In this document: positions 11,878 to 22,700 of the stretch, in pieces
How positions within the stretch are numbered: the first letter of the stretch is position 1
Layout of the letters: every line of letters begins with the position of its first letter
NCBI RefSeq assembly: GCF_052857255.1
Contig: NC_135504.1
Location: 134,528,929-134,592,928, forward strand
Length of the DNA stretch: 64,000 bases
DNA from: Amblyomma americanum
Lineage: Eukaryota; Arthropoda; Arachnida; Ixodida; Ixodidae
Direction of reading: 5' to 3'
Translations under genes and position numbers: made by a program
The notes under the pieces: model-generated
Told to the model about the DNA's origin: nothing
The model's database searches: none
Seen by the model: the letters and a program-made list of their open reading frames with translations, nothing else

Positions 11878-12559
11878 ATTTTATGAAGAAATACTTTATT
11901 TTGTGAAGAAATACAAGGCATAATATATACAGGGTGGCCTGGCTAACTTTAACCAGTGTTTAAAACTATGCACAGGCACTCTAAGACGACGCGACCAAAT
12001 GCATATTACTGGCTATTGTATGGAGCAAGTCAGTATTTTTGTATTGTACTTAATAGCATAATTAGTCGAGATTAATTATCCAACTTCGCAAGCAATGAAA
12101 ATAGGCGGAAACCGCCAATGAGAAAGTTTTGGAACGGTCCACGAAACGTCCAGTTGAACAGTTTGTAACTTTCCATCTATTATGTATCGGCTTTTTTTCA
12201 CTCTGCAGGTACCCGCGAAATAAGCAAAAAATACCCCGTGACATGCCCGCTTGCGCTCCGCGATTGCAATGCTCTAAACGTTCCGCCTAGGAACGAACAG
12301 GTCATTTAGCCCGGTGTGGCCGATTCACACGACGGACTGTTTGCCCGCGGCACGCGCATCACGTGTTCGTGCGTCACCAAATCGAGAGGCGGGCTGTTGG
12401 CCGGCGGACTGGACAAGCAAGGAAGTTCAAGTGCCTCTCCCCTCGCGGGAATTAGCGGCGGCCCGCGAAGGTTAGCTCTGGCAACCACCTCTCTTGCTAA
12501 TTTTTCGGCTGCCGCATTTCGCTGAGTGACGTTGAGCTGGCGCGCTGTTTTGACAAGCT
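11878..12559. other. Unassigned; starts with a CAGGGTGGCC-type repeat head
   Basis: ACAGGGTGGCCTGGCTAACT at about 11930 looks like the end of a dispersed arthropod repeat, but no matching second end was found. The stretch 12300-12560 is GC-rich with overlapping open frames on both strands and no recognisable domain. Confidence 0.4.
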
Positions 12560-13440
12560 GCACTTCTGTATTGAAAGTACATCAAGAACTTTTATGTGTT
12601 CGTGCAGACTGAATATCTATAGTGGACTCACATAAAAAAATCTGAGGAATTTATATTGAATGAATTCCTGTATTGAAATTACATCAAGAACTTTGATGCG
12701 TTCGTGTGGACTGAATTTTCATAGTGAAATCCCAGGAAAATATTAGAGGAATTGATAATGAATGATTTTCTGTACTGAAAGTACATCAGGAACTTTGATG
12801 TGTTCGAGTGGACTAAATTCTTATAGTGAGATCACATGAAAAATATCTCAGGAATTTATAATAAATAAACTTCTGTATTGAAAGTGCATCAAGAACTTTG
12901 ATGTGTTCTTGCGGACTGAATTTCTATAGTAGAATCACATGAAAAATATGCGAGGAATTTATACTGAATAAATTTCTGTATTGAAAGTACATCAAGAACT
13001 TTGATGTGTTCGGGTGGACTAAATTTCTATAGTGAAATCACATGATAAATATCTGAGGAATTTGTACTGAATGAATTTATGTAGTGAAAGTACATCAAGA
13101 ACATTCATGCGTTCGTGTGGACTGAATTTCTATAGTGAATACACATGAAGAATATCTGAAGAATTTATACTGAATGAATTTCTGTATTGAAAGTACATCA
13201 AGAACTTTGATGTGTTCATGTGGACCGAATATCTATAGTGAAATCACATCAAAAATACCTGAAGAATTTAAATTTATTGAATTTCTGTATTGAAAGTACA
13301 TCAAGAATTTTGATGTGTTCGTGTGGACTGAATTTCTGTAGTGAAATCACATGAAAGATATCTCAGGAATTTATATTGGACGAATTTCTGTGGTGAAAAT
13401 ACATCAATATGTTTGACGATTTTGTATGGACTAAATTTCT
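12560..13440. repeat. Tandem array, 103-bp unit, about 8.5 copies
   Basis: The marker CTGTATTG (or a one- or two-base variant) starts at 12565, 12668, 12770, 12873, 12976, 13079, 13182, 13285 and 13388, so the spacing is 103 bp with a single 102. Each unit carries AAAGTACATCAAGAACTTTG, a GTGTGGACTGAATTTCTATA-like block and an AATCACATGAAAAATATCT-like block. Units differ by scattered substitutions and almost no indels. The array ends by drifting into unique sequence at about 13440. It is satellite-like. Confidence 0.92.
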
Positions 13441-14299
13441 GATGTAAAAGCGCTTCAAACGCTTCGTGTGGTTTTAATGGAGGTCTCTCTACAGAACCGG
13501 AGTTTCTGTCGACATCCTGATGATTCCATAAGAACCCCATGAAAACTCAACAAAGATTCCATGTCCATTTTTGTAAGGGTTTGGCTTGGAAGCACATAGC
13601 AAGGAGCACAAAGCGGCACCGAGTGCCGTAGTCTCTGCTAAGCTCCTGTCCTTTACCACCAATGCACGTTTGCCAAGCCGTTCTTGGCATTTTCCACACC
13701 ACCCGAGGCAGCAGAAGGCGGTCGTTAGTATGATGAAGGCGATGGCCAGTATGAGTAGTTAATCCCAATGTACCCTAAAATTACACACGCTCCGTCCCTG
13801 GCTCTCAGTTTGCAACAAAGTGGAGTGAATAAAATATTTTTAATTTTTTTGTTTCATTCTCGTTACGGAGACCGTAGCAAAGCCAAATGGCAAGAAGCCT
13901 AACACAGGGTTATGTGTAATCTATTCAACTACTTGACGTATCATTAGCAATGTTCCCATTAAAAAAGAAAAAAATAGTGGCATGGGAGACAACAGCTTAA
14001 CTGTTGTTGCCAGAGCAACCTGAAGTTCAGGTCTTGGATATAAACTTTTGTAGAGCGATGCAGACATATCTCTGCAACCTTTGTTAATGCCTGTCGCGAA
14101 GCGCCCGTTGTCGAGACGTGACGCCCGAGTCGTTTCGATGCGTCTCCCTGAGTGCCAAACTGAGAACAATGTTCTGTGTGACACAAGCTCACGTTATCCG
14201 GCTGCACAGTAAGCATCCAGTTCCGACATAGCAAGCCAGCTAAAAAAGGGCCGGAGACCTCTTCGTTACACCTTACCGTTTGAATTGCAACTCAACCAA
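13441..14299. other. No gene recognised
   Basis: Sequence after the array shows no domain-bearing frame and no repeat family I recognise. Confidence 0.45.
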
Positions 14300-14610
14300 T
14301 CATCTTAATCCACTGAGCCGAAGTACCCGGGTTCGAACACGACCGCGGTGTCCGCAATTCGACGGGGGTGGAGCGCAAAAAGGCACCCGTGTGCTGAGGG
14401 TTGCCAGTGCACGTCAAAGGTCCCCAGGTGGTCGGAACTATTACGGAGCCCTCCACTACGGCATATCTTTCTTCCTTCTTTCACTCCCTCCTTTATCCCT
14501 TCCCTTACGGCGCGCTTCGGATGGCCACCGAGCTATGTGAGACAGTTACTCCGACATTTCCTTTCCTCAAGAACCAATTTCCATATAAATCCTTGTAAAA
14601 CTAACCTTTT
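14300..14610 (+). mobile_element. Ruka-like tRNA-derived SINE
   Basis: The tRNA-like head is partly degraded but keeps the B box GGGTTCGAACACG. It is followed by the family body: CAGTGCACGTCAAAGGTCCC, GGTGGTCGGAACTATTACGG, AGCCCTCCACTACGGC, CCTTCCCTTACGGCGCG and a degraded AAGAACCAATTT end. Other members in this window lie at 19542, 26450 and 27828. I recall this organisation from the tick SINE called Ruka; the name needs a library match. Confidence 0.75.
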
Positions 14611-14660
14611 GGGCGCCAAACCCACACAGCTTCTAGCAATTTATTTTATGGTTCTTTCAG

Positions 14661-14780
14661 GGAGGCAACTGCGTTTGTGCGTGATTTTGCAGGCGAGCAA
14701 GACATTCCGCTCACTCTGAATGGTCGGCCATTGCGGCAAGCCGCCGTGGGCAAGAACTACAGAGAGCCTGGAGGAGGAAG
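14661..14780 (+). CDS. Isolated exon-like segment, function unknown
   Basis: A 120-bp segment lies between the acceptor GGTTCTTTCAG and the donor GAAG|GTAAGTACG. One frame is open throughout: EATAFVRDFAGEQDIPLTLN, then GRPLRQAAVGKNYREPGGGR. With that frame both flanking introns would be phase 2, so the exon is symmetric. A second acceptor (TTTTGCAG at 14692) would give a shorter exon in the same frame. I do not recognise the protein. A Ruka-like SINE sits just upstream, as expected within an intron. No partner exon was found nearby. Confidence 0.35.
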
Positions 14781-15989
14781 GTAAGTACGCATTTCGTCTC
14801 CTTGGAACATGTGTGAGGGTGGGCTGGCTTAAAGAGCGCAGTCTCTCATACGGCCGACGATGGTATGGTTGAAGTTGAAGCTAGCTGTGCTGACTACTCC
14901 TAAAGTGTAACGTGGCTCGCTCTGTGCAAGAGGATGCGCGGAAAAAATATCCGGGATAGAAAGTGAACCACAATTAGTTGGTAGCTTCCACTGTATCATG
15001 CAGTAAGGACTTATTTTTAATTGTGAATCGGTATACCTCCATGGCCGGCAACCCTATCGCCGTGCATTCACTGTTTGTATGCAGAAGCCACATAGCAGTA
15101 AGCGGCCGGTCAGTAACGTGAAACACGGGTGTACATCATATATATTTGCGACCATGGCTGGTCTTGTGCGGAGCTGAAATGAGGTGCGCTGTCGCAATCG
15201 CTTTCACGTGGCATCGAAAAGGGTCCTTGCCTCGTGCCACTTTTCTTAGGAAATGGCCCGAGCTCAAATGCGAATTTTGTGATCATGTAACCTGGTATCG
15301 CTGGGCAAGGTAATGAATTCCGGTGCCAAAAACGGATGGTCCCAGAAAGTCTTCGAACACTATTTCCGTTTAGATTGAGCAGGGCCGTGTTCCCGCCGGT
15401 AACAACTCATCTATAGTACGCGGCCTGCAGTGACGGCCGGGACCCGTAGTGTTTGCCGGCCGATTTGAAGTGCTTATGCCGCAACTTCTGTTTTCTGGAA
15501 ATAAAGGGACAATAAATTCTCACTGCTTGTATGCCACGTTATAATGAATCCGGAACTGTTTAGGACAGTTTGGCTGCCCTCCGAATTACTCTAATGCTCA
15601 CGTAATGCGAGACCCAAATCCTATGCTAGGATTTATAAAGAAAACACCAAGAAAAAATATTCACATGCTGAGTACTGGCTTTTACTGCACCTGCCTATAC
15701 CGCTAGGAGTGTTTCTTTTTAGAACCAAATCAAGTGCCGTTTTTCAGAGTTCTTGCTTTGGTCGTATCGATGCCCCTTCGTGCTGGAGGCACGGAATGAC
15801 GCTGGAAGCATGTTCACTATGGAGCAAAACCGAAACTCGAGGAGGCGGCCTCTACATAATGGAAGGAAGGGGGCTCGACTCCATAACGCTTGAAAGAAGA
15901 AAACGAGTAAAAGCTGTCGTTTTATTCTCTTAACTTCCACTCCTGACCGCAAGACACCCTTCACCACGCCCGACGGGCTCTTTGTAGAA
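14781..15989. other. No gene recognised
   Basis: No domain, repeat family or paired splice sites were seen, apart from the donor that opens this stretch. Confidence 0.45.
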
Positions 15990-16273
15990 GAATGGCAAAT
16001 TGGGCGAGTTGGAATTGCTGCATAATAAACAGCGCTAAGCAACAAGGACGAAGAACGAAGGGAACACACACAAAGGCGCTGATCTTACAACTAAATTGTA
16101 TTTGAAGTAAGCACGTCAATTTATACGCACACAAGAACTACGCTCATGCGCATGGTCAAACACAGATGTACTCATATAAAAATGCAAATAAAAACACACC
16201 GCATCAAAGGCTCGTGCAGTTATCGCCGATATGCTATCCCCTGTGCAACAGGTTCATTTCCTAGGAGGTTAGG
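15990..16273 (-). mobile_element. Penelope-like element 3' end, left arm of an inverted pair
   Basis: Read on the minus strand, this arm runs from the last codons of the PLE frame (CCCTAACCTCC.. near 16270) through the 3' UTR. The UTR blocks include TTTAGTTGTAAGATCAGCGC, GTGTGTGTTCCC and TTGCTTAGCGCT. It closes with TCCAACTCGCCCA at 16013-16001, the terminal motif shared with other PLEs here. It is nearly identical to the inverted right arm over about 240 bases. Its 5' end is cut at the junction near 16273. Confidence 0.85.
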
Positions 16274-16640
16274 GTGACAATGCACACCGTATTTTGTCGA
16301 CAAGGAAGTGTTCGGCGCACAAGAGAGATAGCAGAGGCCTTCCATATCATAAGAAAGACAAGCTGTTGCATCAGCACACCTTCAGTAACCCTAACCTCCA
16401 AGGAAATGAGCCTGTTGCAAAGGGGATAGCATATCGGCGATAACTGCACAAGCCTTTGATGCGGTGTGTTTTTATTTGAATTTTTAAATGAGTACATCTG
16501 TGTTTGACCATGCGCATGAGTGTAGTTCTTGTGCACGCGTAAATTAATCTGCTTACTTCAAATAAAATTTAGTTGTAAGATCAGCGCCTTTGTGTGTGTT
16601 CCCTTCGTTCTTCGTCCTTGTTGCTTAGCGCTCTTAATAT
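16274..16640 (+). mobile_element. Penelope-like element 3' end, right arm of an inverted pair
   Basis: The plus strand encodes the last 36 residues of a PLE protein: RTREIAEAFHIIRKTSCCIS, TPSVTLTSKEMSLL and a stop near 16430. This matches the end of the GIY-YIG protein at 49.2-50.4 kb (REIIEAYNIF, CISTPSLTLLQKELSLLG). The 3' UTR continues to the TTGCTTAGCGCT block at about 16625 and then diverges, so the terminal motif of the left arm is missing here. The arms face each other with their 5'-truncated ends. Confidence 0.88.
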
Positions 16641-17619
16641 TATGGGCCTCTTCGTGCCAGCAACAGTGAAGCCAAAGCACTCGAGAAAGGAGGGGGAGGG
16701 TAAGGGAAATACGCAGGATCGTCGAGAAGCTCGTCATTTTTTTTATATCTTGCTTCATGGAGGATTCTAAAGGTCCAACTCCATCGGCCCTTTTCAGCGC
16801 GCGTGCTGTGCGCTTGGGCGCCCACGCGCCGGCCGGAGGAAGTCGGCATATGCACAATGTGTCGGCCGCCGCTGAGCCCGTCGACAGACGCTCGGATCCG
16901 ACAGTGCCAGATATTCTGCGCGCGCTCTACTCGCGGCAGCGCGTGTGCGATTTCCGGCTCGCCAGCATGGACTAATCAGTGGGCGTTCTGCTTCTGTGTC
17001 TTCCGGAGCGGAGCGGGTCGCGCGCGAGACCAGGCGCGTACTCGCGCCATGCGCTGGGAGTTGTGTACCCATTAAAGAAAGAAAACTTCCTCCACGTGTA
17101 TAGCGCTTTTTTTGAGCGTCCGGGCGCGGCGCTGGGCGCGCAGGCGCGTGAGTCGCACAAGTATCTATGGAGTGTTACCTTAAGTGCTGCAAACGCTTAA
17201 AACTACAAACCCCGGGCACTTTCTCTTCGAGCCAGTGTATGCTTGTATATCGTGGATCTAATGTTCGCAATGACGCTAGCACCGCAAAATGGTGGATACC
17301 GTGACATAAATATATATTTATTTTTTTCCGGCTCTATTTCGTCAACAATCTCAGTGTCTGGTGTCATGTCATCAAATCCCACCTGTCCAGTAAATATTCG
17401 GTACTAAAACTGTCAAGAGCAGTATTCGAAAACACCCCTGAGCAATTCGTGGTCATACACTTAGGTGTTACTATTTTTATCTTATTATTAATAGTATGTT
17501 TATCTATTATCTCTACCTAACTGCGTACTTCCCATTGTGAACAGACCCTATGTCTTTTCATTTTCTGCAGGAAATCAATGCGCCGGTGACTTCGTCGGCG
17601 TGTCTCCTACATATCGAAA
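16641..17619. other. No gene recognised; GC-rich 16780-17170
   Basis: A GC-rich block has overlapping frames on both strands, and none carries a domain I recognise. A CpG-rich promoter or a GC-rich repeat are both possible. Confidence 0.4.
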
Positions 17620-17860
17620 GAAGCTTGTTTTTCGCCCTGAGGGATCTTTTCATCTATATTCGTTCTAAAACCAGAAGTAGGCCCAGTCCGAGAGGGGCTC
17701 TCAGTCCAGGTATTCTACGGTGGCTGCCGTCAGTTTGGCCCTGCCAACCAGCTTGCGCTGGTCATCCAGGTCCGAGCTCGACAGCACTGCTTACCATTGT
17801 GCGTGGGAGGGGCTGGGTGGCACGGGGGACTGCCCACGCCCGGAAGGTATGCACGGACTT
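17620..17860 (-). mobile_element. Probable LINE 3' end fragment (I/R1-like group)
   Basis: On the minus strand a short frame reads SSDLDDQRKLVGRAKLTAAT and then VEYLD before a stop. That is the form of the C-terminal tail of I/R1-type LINE ORF2 proteins, similar in style to the tails at 33.7 kb and 39.2 kb. No RT is included. Confidence 0.35.
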
Positions 17861-17989
17861 ATCTGCTCATTGTTCATTCTAATGTGAAATTATTATATGC
17901 CTGATCGGCAACGAAACCCGGCATCGGCGTTCACCAGCAGCAGTGGCCCCAGAAATTCTGGTTGATGTCAGCGTGGTATCAGAGAAAAA

Positions 17990-18085
17990 TAAAATTTTTC
18001 CGAAGGTGCGGGAATTGAACCCAAGACTTCCAGACTGCAAGCGAGCATGCAACCCGCCACAAAACCGCGTTGCTGTTTGGCGAAC
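17990..18085 (-). mobile_element. tRNA-derived sequence (SINE head or tRNA pseudogene)
   Basis: The minus strand carries a pol III B box in TTGGGTTCAATTCCCGCAC and, upstream, GGCGGGTTGCATGCTCGC in place of the anticodon arm. A T/A-rich tail (near 17985-18000) follows. Acceptor pairing is poor, so it is not a functional tRNA gene. Confidence 0.45.
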
Positions 18086-18854
18086 AAAGGTGAAGCTAGA
18101 ATATGCGTTGCGTACACGACTATGCAATGCGACTGTGCTAAAAGACGTTTCTGAATCCGTCTTCTCAGCATAGTCAAGAAGCTTAAAATTAGTCTTTAGA
18201 ATACCTCTTCTAAACGTTGTAAAAGAATGTCTAGAATTGCGAAACAGGAAGACCTTTTTTCTACGAATGCAGTTTGTTTAGAATATGTTTGCAATATGAT
18301 TTGTTGCCGCCATTTCGTTCACGCGAATTTTGTTCTTGTTCAGCAAAAGAGGAACTAGAGCACAGTGGGCCCCCGTCAAGCATTCACTGTGCACTGCATG
18401 ACAAACCTCCTGCACGCTGCAAGCGTGACTATGACGTCAAGTGCTACTGTTTCGCGTAAATGAAGAAGAAAAATGTCAAAACAAGGTTTTTATTATGATG
18501 AATAAAAGATCTTTTCCAAAACAAGCGGCACTTGCAGCTGTTCAGCTAATGGTACAAAATGGGATAGCGGAAAAAGAGCGTACCTGGAATAACTTAAATC
18601 GCCAGTATCCGATGCAGACGAATGGTGCATTAGAAAGACAAAAAAAAAGCAGCATTACGACACAAAGAGCGAAGATCCCATTCGTAATCTCCTGAGGAAA
18701 GCTACTTTACTTAGTCGCGGTGATATGCGCATGCACAATTCGGCTTATTATGCCGCGAAACATTGTTTTATGGTGAGAAGTCCAACAAAAAATAAAAACG
18801 GCCCTGACCGCGCCACCTTTGCGCAACGGCCTAAACCCTTTTATAATGATGAGG
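18086..18854. other. No gene recognised
   Basis: An 84-codon plus frame (18441-18695) has no recognisable domain and ends at the truncated RTE copy. It is left uncalled. Confidence 0.4.
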
Positions 18855-20512
18855 AAACATGCCTTGCCTTCTAACCTCAACCGTACCAGAAGCTTGGAAG
18901 AACGCAAACATTATCTTAGTTGATAAGAAAGGAGACTCCAAGGACTTGAAAAATTAGACCGACCAGCGTACTGTACGTTGCCTAAAAGGTATTTACGTAC
19001 TAAGGTAATTGCTTATATAGTCAGGGCAACCTTAGATTTCAATCAACCAAATATTCAGGCAGGCTTTCGTAAATGACATTCCACAATAGATAACATCCAC
19101 ACTATCAATCAGCTGACAGAGAAATGCGCCACATATAACCAACCCCTATATAAAGCCTTCATTGATCACGAGAAAGCAATCGACTGTGTGGAAACCTCAG
19201 CAGTCATAGAGGCATTGCGGAATCGGTGTGCAGAAGAGCCTTATGTGAAAATAATGGACAGCAATAAAATTCCAATAACGAAGGGCGTTAGGAAAGGAGA
19301 CACGATCTCGCCAATGCTATTCACCGCCTGTTTACAGGAGGTATTCCGAGGCCTGAATTGTAAACAGTTGGCGATAAGAGTTAATGGAGAATACTTAGAT
19401 ATTCTGCGATTTGCTCATGACATTGCCTTGCTGAGTCACTCAAGGGGTGAACTGTAAATCATATGATCAATGACATGACTTAGACGGGCAGAGCACAACG
19501 GTGGGCCTAAAAATTGACATGCAGAAATCCAAAGTAATGTTCCCCGGTGGCACAGTGGCTATAGGGCACTCGGCTACTGATCCCGAGTTCCCGGGTTCGA
19601 ACTCGACTGCGGCGGCCGCATTTCGATGGAGGCGAAACGCAAAGGCGCCCGTGTGCTATGCGATGTCACTTCAGTGCACGTTAAAGATACGCAGGTGATC
19701 GAAATTATTCCGGAGCCGTCCACTACGGCACCTCGTTCTTCCTTTCTTTTCTCGGTCTCGCCTTTATCCCTTCCCTTACGGCTCGGTTCAAGTGTCCGTC
19801 GAGATGTGAGACAGATACTGCGCCATTTCATTTCCCCAAGAACCAATTTTAATTTTTAATGTTGAACAGTCTAGCAAGAGATCAGCAGTTCACAAATGGC
19901 AGCGAGGTGCTGGAAGTGGTAAAGGTCTACTTAGGACAGGTAGTGACAACTGGTGCGGATCATGAGAGGGAAACAACTAGAAGGATAAGGATGGGGTGAC
20001 GCGCATATGGCACGTTCTCTCGTATCATGAATGACAGTTTACTAATATCCCTCAAGAGAAAAGTGTACAACTGGATATTACCGGTACTCACCTACGGGGC
20101 AGAAACGTGAAGGCTAACGAAAAGGGTACAGCTTATGTTAAGGACAACGCAGCGAGCCATGGAAAGAAAAATTATAGGTGCAAGTTTAAGAGACCGAAAG
20201 CTGGCAGAGTGGGTGGGGGAACAAAGGCAGGTTTATTACATCCTAGTCGAAATTAAGAGGAAGAAATGGGCTTGGGCAGGGCATGTAATGCGAAGGCAAG
20301 ATAACCGCTGGTCCTTAAGGGTAACGGAGTGATTCCAAGAGAAAGCAAGCGTAGCAGGGCCGCACGCACGGCAGAAGGTTAGGTGGGTGGATGAGATTAA
20401 GAAGTTTACAAGCATAGGGTGGGCGCAGCTGGCAAAGGACAGGGCTAATTAGAGAGACATGGGAGAGGCCTTTACCCTCACGTGGGTGTAGTCGGGCTCA
20501 TGATGAATGAGA
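18855..20512 (+). mobile_element. RTE-clade LINE copy, 5' truncated, split by a SINE
   Basis: The copy starts in the RT at the block corresponding to ATGCCTTG..CTCAACCGTACCAG. It runs through IDHEKAIDCVETSAVIEALR, RKGDTISPMLFTACLQEVF and LRFAHDIALLSHS; the usual FADD box is changed to FAHD. The C-terminal RTE region has AMERKIIGASLRDRKLAEWV and KWAWAGHVMRRQDNRWS, then an end GTGGGTGTAGTCGGGCTCATGATGA. Stops and frameshifts are frequent. A Ruka-like SINE interrupts it at 19542-19856. It is the same family as the element at 29022-32231. Confidence 0.9.
19542..19856 (+). mobile_element. Ruka-like SINE with 7-bp target duplication
   Basis: This SINE is complete. The pol III A box TGGCACAGTGG is at 19548-19558 and the B box GGTTCGAACTC at 19594-19604. 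The body contains CAGTGCACGTTAAAGAT, GAAATTATTCCGGAGCC and ACTGCGCCATTTCATTTCCC, and it ends in an AT-rich tail. It is inserted in the RTE copy: TAATGTT occurs at 19535-19541 and again at 19857-19863. The RTE sequence is continuous when the insert and one duplicate are ignored. Confidence 0.88.
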
Positions 20513-22002
20513 AAAAGTATCGTGAACTTTTCTAGCCTCCTTGCACGGACTGCACGGCAGACCGATTGTTCTTTCATCCTGCAATAGCTTCTATAAGCTG
20601 TAAGTTTACTGACCATTAGGCTGCCAGTCGAAAACAGAACAATTCAGCGAAACGCGCGCAAGAAAATACGTAGATATTGTTTTCACTAAGATGTTGAATG
20701 CGTTGTGTGCTTGGCAGGCACACACCTGCTTCGACTCTGAGAAGAAATAAAGTAATGACGCTTTTAGTACAGCTCTGGTTCAGTGTAAATAATGTGTGCC
20801 CACATTCTTTGCTTGTCTGGAAGGCGAGGAGACCACATAAGCATGACGAATCAAATATCTTTGAAGCAGCGAAAGCACATTCTCTATACTAACTTCATAA
20901 AACAAGCGAGTAAAGCCATAGCATGCATGCGAACAAAATTGAGGGGTACTGTGACAAAAATGGGGCATAGAGACTCACAATTCTGCTGCCCTTTATAAGG
21001 AGCACTGCTCGGAACTCGATAGAGAGAATGATGGGGGGGGGGGGGGGGGAATTGGGTGCGTAGAGACACAGAGGCAGAGGGGGACGCGGAGCGACTAGGA
21101 GGGAATGTGGTGTCTGAGTGCTAATCCAGCACACATGGGAAAGATGAGTCGAATGAAACCACACTTAGCGCAGCGTACCCTAGCTCCTACAGGACAATGA
21201 CAACGGGTGGCGGGACGTGCAGTGGCAGGTAGGTTCATATGACACCCTCAAGAACAGAGGGCCTCCAGGCCCATACACCACACCCAGTGGCGTCTGCTAC
21301 ACGAAACACGATCCACCACTAGAGTCATCGCCACCAGCTTCGCCCAAATAGCAGCAGAGCGCAGGGGCACCTCAAGTGCAATGAGACGCTGTAGCTGCAA
21401 CAGCTCCAGGGAAGGTAATATGAGCGACAATCGAGGCGCGCGTAGGGGTGTCCACAGTTCACTGAAGTCGAACGGCATCTACATGAAGTCGGACGGCGGT
21501 ATACATTTAGAGACGCGCGGACTGAAAGAAACACGGTGGAAATGCCGCGCGAGCAGGGGAAGATAGCTGAGGAACCACTACACAGCGATGGTGACAAGTG
21601 TGTCCTCGATGGTCGCTGCAGGACGGGGAGGTCGAACAGCGATAGAGTCCGTTGGATACCACTGCGTAGCGGTGGAACGAAGGGAATAACGCGCGATATC
21701 CACCGTGCAGCAAGAAAGCCGCAAGAAGGACAAAGGAACCACCAGTGTGACCTCACTGGACCATATAGGCAGCGACGCGGACAGGGCTACAGACACGCGA
21801 AGGTTCGCACGAAGACCGCCACAGGACGAGTACCGGGCGACGATGGGAGGCCCACAGGATACTCACCCACAGCGGTGGCGCGAAGAGCAGGGCGAGCGCA
21901 CGAATTGGCACAAACAATGACCGCCGTGCAGGGGAGAAGCCGGACGAGCTACGAGAGATACGCTGCTGAAACGCGCTCAGTTGCAGTACACAGTATAACT
22001 GC
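20513..22002. other. Unassigned; G-rich homopolymer and overlapping long frames
   Basis: A run of about 19 G lies at 21031-21049. From 21325 to 21990 long frames are open on both strands (143 codons minus, 213 codons plus into the microsatellite). Both have odd composition and no recognisable domain, so neither is called as a gene. Confidence 0.4.
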
Positions 22003-22140
22003 GTGTGTGTGTGTGTGTGTGCTTGTGCGTGCATGCGTGCGTGCGTGTGTGTGTGCGTGCGTGCACGTGTTTGTGTGTGCGTACGTGCGCGCGTGTGCAT
22101 GTGCGTGTGCGCATATGTGTGTGCGTGTGTGTGTGTGTGC
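22003..22140. repeat. TG-rich microsatellite
   Basis: (TG)n is interspersed with TGCG and TGCA words and is nearly free of other bases. It creates artificial Cys/Val and His/Thr repeats in overlapping frames. Confidence 0.95.
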
Positions 22141-22587
22141 GAAAACAGGTGAACCATGTTTACCACTTGGCTTTTGAACTGAATTTTGGTACGTAACTTT
22201 TTAATTATCGCATATATTGGCCTGGTTGCGGTAGCAGGTTTCTAGTCGGCTATTGGTAGTGGTATTCCCGGTTGATAGAATTTCGGAACCGCGAACGAAT
22301 GCGCGCAACAATTCCCACCAGTGCACGTCACTTGGTGGTGCACGTGTCACATGGCCTTCCCTGCCTCGTTCCCATGATAGAGAGGGTGACGTGGAGTTGC
22401 GTGGGCAAAAAAAAAAGTGTTTTGTTGGTTTTAGACGCACTTCGTTGCACATTTTAGTCGCTTTCAAATGATATATAACGTACTAGGGCTTTGAACTCCA
22501 AATAACATTTACCGCTTTCTTTCGAACAGTGTGAGAAAGGATTGAGAAAGGGCCCAATCCAGACAAAGCTAGTTTTCGCTAATTTGA

Positions 22588-22700
22588 AGAAGAAGAAGAA
22601 GAAGAAGTTTATTCACATCACATTACATGATGCAGGAAGCCTGCAGAAAAAGCTGCCAGAAGCCAGCTTGACAGGGCCGCAGGCCCCCTTTCATTGGCAG
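22588..22700 (-). mobile_element. LINE 3' UTR end with (TTC)n tail
   Basis: On the plus strand (GAA)n at 22588-22606 is followed by TTTATTCACATCAC and then AGCCAGCTTGACAGGGCCGC. The last block resembles GAGCAGCTTGACAGGGCGGC in the 3' UTR of LINE D near 5240. It therefore looks like the end of a related LINE on the minus strand with a short tail. Confidence 0.5.

Noticed and set aside
17571..17665. Exon after TTTTCTGCAG reading AGDFVGVSPTYRKKLVFRPE
   Set aside because: The acceptor is good, but the frame stops at a LINE-derived segment and no donor or partner exon was seen.
21753..22166. 137-codon minus frame with His/Thr repeats
   Set aside because: The repeats are the translation of the TG microsatellite.
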